This document shows, piece by piece, positions 49,035 through 60,223 of a stretch of 64,000 bases of DNA (its first letter is position 1; each line of letters begins with the position of its first letter). The DNA lies in assembly GCF_947172395.1 (NCBI RefSeq), contig NC_069107.1, forward strand, positions 10,522,101 to 10,586,100, read 5' to 3'. Under the pieces are notes generated by a model. The model was not told where the DNA came from, searched no databases, and saw only the letters and a list, made by a program, of their open reading frames with translations. A program made the position numbers and the translations under genes. Source of the DNA: Bicyclus anynana. Its lineage: Eukaryota; Arthropoda; Insecta; Lepidoptera; Nymphalidae.

Positions 49035-49125
49035 TAACTGCCTCATTGGTACCGTGGTTAGCCGGTTCAGCTATGGGCAATGAGGTCCACGGTTCGAATC
49101 CCGGTTATTTTTGTATCTAACGAAT
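49035..49125 (+). repeat. tRNA-like SINE head, family D
   Basis: TACCGTGGTTAGCCGGTTCAGC and CACGGTTCGAATCCCGG resemble A and B boxes. A diverged relative (GCCTCGTTGGTTGTTGG...) is at about 52823. Little body remains. Confidence 0.5.
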
Positions 49126-49416
49126 AAATCTAAATCTACTGGGCTGAGCTAAAATCCACGGGATCGGGAACTACGCGGGTGAAACCGCGAGGCTCTGCTA
49201 TTATGAAATACATGGTGAATGTTAAGCAAGCAATTAGGGTAAAGTGCAAGCTACATATTGCATATTCCGTACATAGCCGATGTAATGCAACCCTGCAGCT
49301 GCTAGAATATGGACGATGCGGCGGCGCTTGGGCGGCGGCCAAGGCGGACTTGGGTACTACGTTCATTTGTTTATGTTACACTGAGATTAGGGATTTTCTA
49401 TATTGTTTAATTAATA

Positions 49417-49577
49417 GTGGCCGGCCGTGGCTAGTTACCACCAAACCAAAAGGGGTGTTGATTTCCATCTTACTCCTAACAAATTAGCCCGCTTACATCT
49501 TAGCTTGCATTATCAGGTGAGATTAGATTGTGAGATTATGAGGTAATCAAAGGCTAACTTGTAAAGAATGAAAAAAA
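49417..49577 (+). repeat. SINE family A, internally deleted
   Basis: GGCCGTGGCTAGTTACCACC joins directly to AAACCAAAAGGGGTGTTGAT, losing the middle of the body. It continues to AAAGGCTAACTTGTAAAGAA. Confidence 0.7.
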
Positions 49578-50360
49578 AACCCTCGTCATTCAAAGCTATT
49601 AGCCTCATTGCCTCTGCACTAACATGGCAGTCACCAAACCAAATAGGTCATTGACCGATGTTTCTTTTAATTTTAGCTTTAACATTCTTACCCGGGGAGA
49701 TGGCGACATTCCAGGTACAATGAAATGCCTAATGTTGGCAGTGGGGACCTTCATAAAAGAAATATATGTTTAAATTCCCCGCTCCGTGAACAAATTAATA
49801 ACGAAATTCTCAGCAGAGTAAATTACAGACCAAATTAAGTAAGTCTGGACTTTCAAAATTAAAACTAAACTATTATAAAAATGTTACACAACAGGCTTTG
49901 TCTATATTCGGGACTTAAAAGGGGATTAGTTACACTTCAAAAAGATTGTCACGTGTTACGCGGAACCATTCTAAAGACATTATTGTTGATTGCTCAAATG
50001 CGAAAAATCGTTGTCGAGCTTTCATACTAAGGATGTTCGGGTTTCCGAGTGAAGCGTGTACGAATACGTTGATAATAAGTACCTAATACTTCTTTTATAA
50101 TTGAACTTATGTTAGTTGAGAATAACAAAATGGATTTGTCATTAATTAATTACGCAATGTCTTGAGAATTGAGAAACGCAGAATGATCGTGGTCGCCACA
50201 TCAGGGTGGCAAGCTTTACAACCCGTCGCATCTGTATTCTATCACAGCTCATATACAGTTCGTTTCATGTAGGATGGCGCGGGTGACAGTTCGTTTCTTG
50301 AAAATATGAACGTCATACAGGCGACTGTCACCGTACCCGTCCTATCTGAGAAACACTTTG

Positions 50361-50669
50361 ACGGCCTCCGTGGCGCAGTGGTATGCGCGGTGGATTTACA
50401 AGACGGAGGTCCTGGGTTCGATCCCCGGCTGGGCCAATTGAGGTTTTCTTAATTGGTCCAGGTCTGGCTGGTGGGAGGCTTCGGCCGTGGCTAGTTACCA
50501 CCCTACCGACAAAGACCGACCGCCAAGCGTGTAGAAACCGAAAGGAGTGTGGATTTTCATCCTCCTCTTAACAAGCTAGCCCGCTTCCATCTTAGATTGC
50601 ATCATCACTTACCATCAGGTGAGATTGTAGTCAAGGGCTTACTTGTAAAAGAATTTAAAAAAAAACTTT
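50361..50669 (+). repeat. SINE family A, best full copy
   Basis: GACGGCCTCCGTGGCGCAGTGG (A box) and GTCCTGGGTTCGATCCCCGG (B box) form a tRNA-like head. The body carries GGCTTCGGCCGTGGCTAGTT and CATCAGGTGAGATTGTAGTC, with an A-rich tail. It lies about 150 bases before the first recognised calsyntenin exon. Confidence 0.85.
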
Positions 50670-50822
50670 AGTAGGTATATTGAGTGGAGATTTTAAACGA
50701 AAGGTTTTTTACTTAATCAGTCCAGCGCATTGCTGACCTGCCTTGCTCTTGTGCATTTATATTTTCTTGTACTTGAAGTCATTCAGTGACCAAAGAATTG
50801 AACAGTTCGTGTATTGTTGCAG

Positions 50823-50983
50823 ACATCCCATACCTGGAGCTGGCGGAGCCTGACGAGGGCTACCACGGCCTGATCCGGGAGAATGAGACGCTGGTGGAGG
50901 TGACGCCCGCCATCCGCGCACGCGGCCCGCTCTGCTCCTTCCTCATCCTCAACAACAAGCACCACGGGGAGGCGCCGTTCGAG
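50823..50983 (+). CDS. Cals: Calsyntenin exon a: start of first cadherin repeat
   Basis: The acceptor TTGCAG precedes position 50823 and the donor GTGAGC follows 50983. Two bases complete a codon begun in an unseen upstream exon, then 53 codons follow, ending in phase 0. The segment contains PYLELAEPDEGYHGLIREN and ends GEAPFE. It matches the calsyntenin N-terminus just after the signal peptide, where family members have PWxExxYHGxxxEN and a PF-acid motif. The protein upstream of this point was not found in the window. Confidence 0.93.
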
Positions 50984-53900
50984 GTGAGCCTCCTCCAGTA
51001 GTAGAGATCTTTGTGGCAGAGTTCGGAGAAGTTCTACCGCCAGGATTCTTCTTGCCGCTAACCAGCATCCCTGTGTTTCAGTCTAAAGGGGAGGGGGGTC
51101 TGTGCTGACAAAATGTTCGGCATATGCTTCACACCGTAGAAATCTTATTAAAAATAATATAGAAATGTCATTTTGTACGTGCAGGTAACATATTACATCT
51201 TCAAAATTCAAAAGAAAGATAATCCCTGCAACAGACTTTATTGGATCTTTCATCTTGCATTGCGTCTTACATTCGATAACTTCGAAAATGTGATGGTATA
51301 TAAAAAGAAATGTATCACTCTGCGGAAACTATTTTCATTTCATTTTCAATTTTGCAAACGAAACCATCGGCAGCGGAAATACCAATACTAGTACACTGAA
51401 ACGTTATCTTGTCCAATATCTGTTCAAATATAACAAAAACATCAGTGTCGGTGTCACTATAGAGTCTGTGCCAATGTCTCCCAGTCGGCACGAAAGCGGT
51501 TGTAAGCGATTTGCCGTAGACGATTAAACTAGCGAGAGGACAAAGAAATCTGTTTGTAGTACTGACAATTGTCTATTTTTGTTTATGTATAGATCCAAAC
51601 TAATATTGTCAATCAATCATCATGCTTACATTTTGTACAAAGTCCTTTGTAAAAAATACTCGGGCGGGCTCGGAAAAATTCAATAATTACTGAATTATTC
51701 TTATTAGGAAGAATAAGTCTGTTATAAAAGGACGAAAGGGGCGGGTAAAGTTGGCTTAAGGAGCTCTTTAAGCCCTATGCCTAGATCCAGAACTCCTGTT
51801 TACTTTCCTACTTCCTAACAGAATGAAAATGAAAAAAATCATCTGCGGTGTTTAACGTAATGTTAAATAAACTATCTTTTCTTCTACATTATTATAATGT
51901 ACGAATTTATTTAATATTGTCTCTATGAGTCTCAGTCTTCGTAGAAAGTCATAGGTATAAATATCGACCGTTAACGAGACTAAATAAACAAAACATGCCG
52001 AACAATCCGCTCTATTAATATTTTAACTCTCCTCCTTCCGAACTAAAGTCGTGTCGCACTTGTAGCCTGATGTACTTACATAAACTATTTCCTGCCACAG
52101 TTTGCTGACTCGGCGATTTTGCGGGTTATTGGATTTTCATTTTCGCACAGAAATCCATTTAATTTAGACGAGGCGTATGTTTCAATAGTTTGGTCAATGG
52201 ATTTTGCTGTACACTATAATTTTGGTAGTACTATGACCAACCAAAGACCAAGGTGCGTTTGAATTCTTAGTAATTTGGAGTTTGCGAGTTTACTGAGGAG
52301 TATTGTCATATCCACTCCTAACACAGTTAACCTTTGCTATTAATTGGAAAGGAAAATTTTTTCATAAAATTAGGCCATTCGAAACATTTTTACTTAACAA
52401 ACCGCTGAGTCATAATAATATGTATAAAGACAAATTGACAAAAATATTCTTTCATTTAAAAAAAAAACAAAATAAATAAAACGTCTCATAAATAAGATTA
52501 AAATCCGTATCTTGAAAATGTAATCTCCATTTAGAAAATGATAAACTAAAAAGTTTCTTCAAAAACCAATCTCGCAAGCATCGGATAGCATTTTGATATC
52601 AAATATGGAGCCTGTATTCGATATCGAATACGAATACATAGGAACGGTTGTATGCGTATCCAATACAGTGTATTTGAATTCAATGGAACAAAATTTGTCG
52701 AAGCTCCATTTATAAAGCGCACCCCTGAATTTTATTTCGAGATATTTCTCTACTGTATTCGATATGTTTTTAGTGGAAGAGGGATAAATTATTATTATTA
52801 GTAGTTTGTGTAACATAAAAGCTGCCTCGTTGGTTGTTGGTTGGTTACTTTTTTGGCTTCGAATTGTAAAGTCTTGGATTCGAAAGGTTTAAGGTTGGGA
52901 TTTGAAGACTTTCTTTCTTTTAAGAAATTCTCATAATAAGCAGAGAGTTTGGAAGTTGGTACTGTTACATGCCCGTGCCTCGGAAGGCTTACATTATTTT
53001 TTTTTCTGATTTTCTAAGTACCGTAGGCTCCTCATGGGACCTAAGCTGTGACATCGGGAGGTTTGGGCGAGCGCAGAAGCATCGCCTGATAGGGCCCGAA
53101 GGCACAAGCAGAGTAGATGGGCGGAACGACTCTCTAAGGGCATCTTCTCTGAGACTAGGACTTTAGAGACTTTTTTTAGCCTGAGTGTATCAGTCAGGGC
53201 GCCGGTCCCCTAGACCTTCGAGGCAGTATTTCTCTTTTATTTCATGATACTCTGTAAAATTATTAGTGGACTATAAAACATGCGAAAATGTTAATAGAAG
53301 GGGGTGAAATAGGGGTGGAAATTGGATATCCAGTTTCTAAATAAAATGTATCATAACAAAGTTTGTTTGCTCGCTCACAAACTGGTACCGTCAATACAAC
53401 TGATTGCGCCCGGCGTCGGCGACACGGGGCGATATGAAAAGAAATAAAAAACAAACGTTATACGAGTACTCGTGTATGTGTCGCAAACTGCAGTTTCGTG
53501 TTTGTTTTCAACGCTGTCCAAATGTATCGATGCTTTTATTTGTAGTGTCGTGTGTTTCTATCCTTGTGTTATATACTAGTGATCTGCCCTGCTTTGCTAT
53601 AATATATAAACAAAAGCGTATTTGATGACATGAGCTATGTTTAGGCCGCGTGGACACCGTCACGCTGCTAGTCCTGCTAGTGATTTTGTGCAATAATGTT
53701 TTGTATTGTAATTATTGATAATGTTTTATGTTGTGATTATGGATCATAAAGGAATCCCTTAAACCTACATTCAATGTCAAGTCCTGTGAGCTGTTGGAGG
53801 TGTTTCCTCTACCACTAAATGATGGTACAATCACTGTTGCTGCTACGAGGTTAAGTCATAATATGCAAGAATCGTAGCAAGTGGAAAGACGTGGCTTCTG

Positions 53901-56900
53901 CCTACCCCTACGGAAAGAGGCTTGGTGATACCTTTGTAATTACGTATATTTGTTACGTTACATACTTTACAACAAAACTCTGAAAGTGTCCCAAGCCGTC
54001 AAACTCCTGCGACAGCAGTCAGCGCACAAGTCCCCGCAAGTTGACAGTTATACTCTCCGATGCAAAGACTTGCTGAAAGTGTGCCTCTCCACCCGGAGAG
54101 CGTTTAACTAAGCAGCGCTAATTTCTCCGGGGAAATAACTCCGCGGCGATAACTCAGCGCGGGAAATATTCCCATTTTATGGCACGAGCTGAGAACTGCG
54201 GACACTTGTGCGGAGCGCTCATTCCGTTTGTACCTATTATTGTTTTGTTTATAACAATAACTATATTTGCGCACGCGGTGTCGGCCGCGTGATGTGTTTA
54301 TAACAAGCGTCTCTATACCTCCGCCGGTCGTCCACACTGCCAACTCGGTTCATATTTATCGTGCTCATTTATTAATTATTCATTTGTGTAAAATATAAAG
54401 TTTATTCGTATATCAAATATCAACACCAAAAGCGATAAAAACATTAAAATTGATTTCCGTTCCCATGGGAATAGTGTATGACACTCACAATGAACGTGGC
54501 TTTCTATTGGTAAAATATTTTTTAAAATAGGTTCGGTAGATCCAGAGACTACCCCCTACAGCTTGACAAACTTATCCTCCTTATAATATTACTAGCTGAC
54601 GCCGCGCGGTTTCCTTTCCCATAGGAAAACGGAGATAATAACGGCCTTCGTCGATAAATGGGCTATCTAACACTGAAAGAATTTTTCAAATCGGACCAGT
54701 AGCTCCTGGGATTAGCGCGTTCAATCAATCAAACAAACAAACTCTTCAACTTTATATATTATTATTCATTAGTCATTATTTACTGACCTAAAAATTTTAT
54801 CATCTCTTTATTTCTACACGTAAACAGTGAATCTCTCTCATGCATTTCGTTTCAATTTATCTCCGTAGTGTAGTTTCCCCGAGATTTTCATTGAATTTTA
54901 TTTATTGCATCAACTGCAAATCCTGTCAGAGTTGGCCTTGTGTCTGGCGATGCATGAGGAGCCCCGCTGTGACTCTAAATGTATTGGAATCAATTTATCA
55001 TAAACTCGAGTAATAAGTTATCCTCGGGTAGCGAGACGGGGAAAAATTTGTTGGAACTTCCGCTGTATATTGTGCTTTGAGTTTTGGAAACTGCATTAGT
55101 TGGGAAACTTTTCGTGTTTTTCATACAAATATCATCTCAATATTGGTATAGGTAAAAATTATAGGAACGTTCACAAACAACAATAATTTAATTTCAAATG
55201 AAATGAAGGCACACTATACTATAGGTACACCCATTACATAGAAATCAGTAGTCCCAGTTTTACAATAAGTTTCCCGGCTAACGAAGCCTTCTTATAAATT
55301 GAAATCATCCTAATTTAGCTTTAAAGAGTTCATTCACCCATACGTAGTAGGTATGGGTGAATGGGTCATAGCAGGTTAAACTGAAAAGAAATGCTCGTGA
55401 AAACTTGCTTACTAAGGCGGACAAAGTAGCTATAGAAGAACCCTCAAAGCGAGTATTTACAATAAGATCCGCCGCTAACGAAGCCTTCTTGTAAAGCAAG
55501 ACAAGCTTAGGCGGCGGCGCAAGGATTCTTGTCGATGACAATATTAATTTCTCGCTAATAAGGCTGTATTAGGTTACGCTTTATTTGTCTTCCGTGAATA
55601 AAACTAGAGCCTGTGATGCGTTCCTCGTTTAATAATAGCTGAATGTTTGTCAGCCCATAATACTCCTACCATAGGTATGCTGGCTTTGGGAGGTAGTAGG
55701 ATTCAAAAATACCTACACATCAAGACCCCCAAACGTATAAAGTAGTATAAAACGTAATCTAAACTGATAAAGAATTAAGATTTGATTTTTTGGTTGCGTT
55801 TTAACTCGAAAACTTCTTGACCGATATCAAAAATAAATTAGAAAACTATATCTTCAGCAAGTAACATATAGGCTACGAGTATATTTTATCCCTGTTTTCC
55901 GAAAACGAGAACGAGAACTACGTGGGTGAAACCACGAGGCAACGCTAGTTTATCATATTAGTAAAAATATGTAAAATAAAATATTCATAGTTAAGTACCT
56001 ATCGCATGAATGTCATCGACATTACACAACAAAATAATAATGATAAAAAATGAACATTGTATGCGAAACTTCGCCAGACATTTGATTTCAAATTAATTTG
56101 ATGATCCCGTCAAAGCAAACCATAAAACACTTAGCGAAAACTTTCCACCCCCGAGTTCAGAAGTCGATAACTTTAGAGCCCTTCAGCCTTCAGCCGACAT
56201 CGACCCTTGGAAAAAGGTTAATTTAATATGTTCTCGGTAAACACGAGACTTTAGCTTTTTATTTTTATGGATCATTACTTTAATCCTAAAAGATTAGTAG
56301 TATTCTTTCTACTAAGATTGTCGTAACACCTCGACTATGGATATGAGAATTAGATTAACGCCAGCTCTAAACGCGCTTTGTCTATAATCTGTGATCTCAA
56401 CTAATTAATGGGTTTGCATTGCGCGTTGTCTAACCTATACGTTACTTACGAGTACTTTAGTTATCGCGTAGGTGAAGCATCTCCGTCATGACAACGACAA
56501 TAATCTTGTATCTCTACTAAATAAGCCCGAGAGATATGAGATCGTAGTCAAGGGCTTACTTGTCATTGTATAAAAAAAACCGTGTTACATTGGCTAATGG
56601 TGAAGATGATGATTAGGTGCGCGTGTGACTAATCATGACGATGATGATAATCTTTGCAGATAATGGTGATCGACGAGAACGAAGCGCGTCTGCGCGTGCG
56701 TTACCCGCTCAACTGCGAGAAGCGCCGCAACTACAAGTTCGACATCGCCGCCGTCGGCTGCGACGGATCCTACTCTAACACGTACGTACTTTTGCTAATA
56801 TTCGATTCTGTTTTTTTTGCATTTGTCTTAATCCCTCAGAAACGCTGCTGAAGTAACAAGGTGACCAGGACGAAAGAACACTCACAACAGTGACGAAAGC

Positions 56901-59900
56901 AAAAACGGTCACAAGTTCGATAGACTATCAGGACACGCGCACAGGGGCGCACTGAGATGCGTGGTCTGAATTCTCTCTGCGGCGTGTGAGGGGCGTGCGT
57001 GCGCGTAGGCTTACTAACAGTCTTACGTGCTGCACAAGAAAAATATTTTTTGAAAGTTTCGACCTCAATATGGTGTACTAATGGATTTCTATTATTAGTC
57101 AAGAAGATACACAGAAATCTGCAGTAATGTAATGTATGGTCTTTGGTACCATACAAAAAACAAATCAAACCTTTCAACGATTCATGCATCAAGTTCATAA
57201 AGGAATGGAAAATTGTTTCTGTTTCTTTGACGGTATTCTTCTCCAAATACCAACACGAGAAGCTTCTACATGAAGTCTTAGAGCGTCGCAACAAATACGG
57301 CGTAACACTGAATATCGACAAGAGTGAATTCAGCCGAGAAATAATATTTTTTTGGGATTCGAAGTCTTTGCAAAAAATTAATCTCCGAAAGATCGGGTCA
57401 AAGTCGAGGAAGATATTTATGGATATCTGCCCATCCAAAACCAAAGCCTATCATTGAGTTACGTTGAAGTTGAAGAACGCTTACAAAGCCGTTAATCGTC
57501 AAGCTGTTTTTCAGGATCTTATGTAAAAAATATGACTGTTTTCTTTGCAGAGTTCCGGTACACATAACGGTGACGGACGTGAACGAGTTCGCGCCGGTGT
57601 TCAGCCAGGCGGCGTACGTGCGCTCCGTGGACGAGGGCGCGCTGTACCCCGAGCTGCTGCGCGTGGACGCCACGGACCGCGACTGCACGCCGCGCTACGG
57701 CGACGTGTGCAAGTACGAGATCCTGCAAGACGGAGAGCGGCAACCCTTCGCCATCGACGACGAAGGTCGGTTGTACGACAGTGTGGCACGTCATATGTCA
57801 CAAACTTAACACTTTATACTCATATTCATCGGGACGCATGACAATACACTGTGAGTAAGTAAGTGACAATGATCTTCTACTTTCTACGCATCAAGTAAAT
57901 CATAAACTGGTCACTTTAATAGTTGGTATAAACACAAATAAATCCATACTGAACCTGGACGACTCTTGCATAGCAGAGTGAACAGCCGGATGGTCTTCCA
58001 AATAGTGTCCTGATCAGGGCAAAAACTACATCTGGAATAATTCCACCAAATTTTCGAAATCATTAAAAGTTAGATAATTATCGTAATGTTTTTGCTGCAG
58101 GCGTGATCCGCAACACAGAACCCCTGGAGTACGACAAATCGCACAACCACATCCTGTCGGTGGTGGCCTACGACTGTGGCATGATGCAGTCAGCGCCAGT
58201 CATGGTCACCATCAAGGTCAACAAGCCCTGCCGCGCTGGCTGGAAGGGTAAGTATTTTAATAAGGGTTTTTAAATAATGTAGAGCTCTAAAAGAAGACAA
58301 TATAATTCCGACAACCCTATCGCTCAAGGTAGTCTTGAATATAATTTAAAGATTTTCTTTACCTTGACAACCTGGTTTATATGTATAGGGAATATAATTG
58401 CCATGCCACCGGCGTCCATACTGTATAGACCAAAACGCAGTACGCTCTTTGTTGGCAGTTATATATAAGCGTGCTAGTATTTAAGTTTTATTTAGTAGAT
58501 AGGGGCTTAGCTAGCTGTTAGTAGAAGAGCTAAAAATATTTGACAGTGTCTCGTGTTCCGCAGGTCTGGCGGAGCGCGTGGACTACGCGCCCGGCACGGG
58601 CCCGCTGGCGCTGTTCCCGGCGGCGCGGCTGGAGGCGTGCTCCAGCGACGAGCGCTGTCCCGGCGTCACGCGCATCCAGGCGGCCGTCACGCTGCAGGCG
58701 TCGCGCGCCGGCGTGGCGTGCGACCGCGACACCTACACCGTGCACGCGCAGCGCTCCATTTGCGGTACCTGCCTCTTGGACTACTCGACACACCTTTTTA
58801 TAGTTGTAGGGGCGTACCACACTTGATGAGTGGCATAAGGAGTAGCAAGGAAAGCCAGAGATGTTTTATAGCATATCATGCTCCTCGTCCTGCCCACCGC
58901 TCTCTATTTTGTCGGTTGTGAGTACAAGTCGAAAAGAAAAGTACATGATGGTGCGATTAATTGCGAGAGTAGAACATTCTGTTGACAGAGATGGTAACAT
59001 CGTAGCAGCGCGAGAAGCATAGCTTAGCTACGGCATTAGAACACGAAGTGTCGTCATGGAATTTTTTGTACTTTCGGTCGTTTGTTTAGTCAATCATTAA
59101 TTCGGCTCGAAGGACCAAACCAAGAAACACACAGCTATACAAATCGAAGAGGATGAAGTAACGATATCTTCTTCGTCGTCATCAACCCATATTCGGCTCA
59201 CTGCTGAGCTCGAGTCTCCTCCCAGAATGAGAGGGGTTAGGCCAATAGTCCACCACGCTGGCCCAATGCGGATTGGCAGACTTCACACACGCAGAGAATT
59301 AAGATAATTCTCTGGTATGCAGGTTTCCTCACGATGTTTTCCTTCACCGATTGAGACACGTGATATTTAATTTCTTAAAATGAACACAACTGAAAAGTTG
59401 GAGGTGCATGCCCCGGACCGGATTCGAACCCACACCCTCCGGAGTCGGAGGCAGAGGTCATATCCACTGGGCTATCACGGATATCTTCTTACACTCACAA
59501 TATTATTAAATTCCATAATTAATTTCCAGGATTGACTTCAGGAAATTGAGACCAAAAATGGCATATACATTTTATAGTATATATACATTTAACTAGAACG
59601 TGTACACTATACATTGTAATTACGCTTTTATAAAACTCTTAAACATTGGCGTTTCTAACATGTCAGCACTCATTCCGAAATCAAAGTCAAAGTTTGTGCA
59701 TGGGTTATAGATTTTAATCCGATTCGATAGATATTCTGATGTACGTGTACCTATAATTAATTTTGCTTTATCAGGTTTGGACCAGAAGACAATTGATCTA
59801 CTTCCCAGTCCTGGCGCTGGTAAAGAATGGGCAAAATCTTTAAAACCAGACTCAGGCAAGTACCTCACAAAATATGTAAATCTTTTTCTGAATCTTCCTT

Positions 59901-60186
59901 TGTTTTTTTGAATATGTTGTGCTAAACAATCTCATTTTTGAAAATGTTGTGCTAAAATGTTTTAAATGGATTTTTGTAAATTTTTTAATATTCAATTCAA
60001 AAATTCTCCTGCCAGAGAAGAATCGTTCTCGCGACCACTCACCAAAAATCGCAGTGTTTCTTGTCTCCCTCTGTCTTGTCTGTCTCGATTTAAACCGTTG
60101 ATCACAGGCGACTCAGGAGTTTAGAAGTTCCTACAAAAGACGTGTTTCCAGCTATGCCTATGTTAACTTCTATCCGTTAATGAGAT

Positions 60187-60223
<37 letters not shown>

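Larger units (their letters stand above)
50984..56659 (+). other. Cals: Large calsyntenin intron a-b
   Basis: This 5.7 kb GT-AG intron is AT-rich. It contains SINE-like debris (about 52823-53020), a conserved-looking GC-rich island (about 54050-54310), a Helitron-like copy (54592-54763), another Helitron 3' end (CTAG at 55944-55947), a 13 bp perfect palindrome (55331-55363), a direct duplication (55260/55458) and a SINE tail fragment (about 56517-56578). I see no coding exon in it. Confidence 0.75.

Noticed and set aside
57519..57841. Long open frames on the minus strand and other frames over calsyntenin exon c
   Set aside because: They are shadows of a very GC-rich exon; only the frame with VNEFAPVF has family matches. 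The same applies at 58530-58921, 60170-60455, 61056-61423, 62277-62723 and 62879-63115.
59860..59861. GT donor for calsyntenin exon f
   Set aside because: It would leave phase 2 while exon g needs phase 1, shifting the LamG frame.
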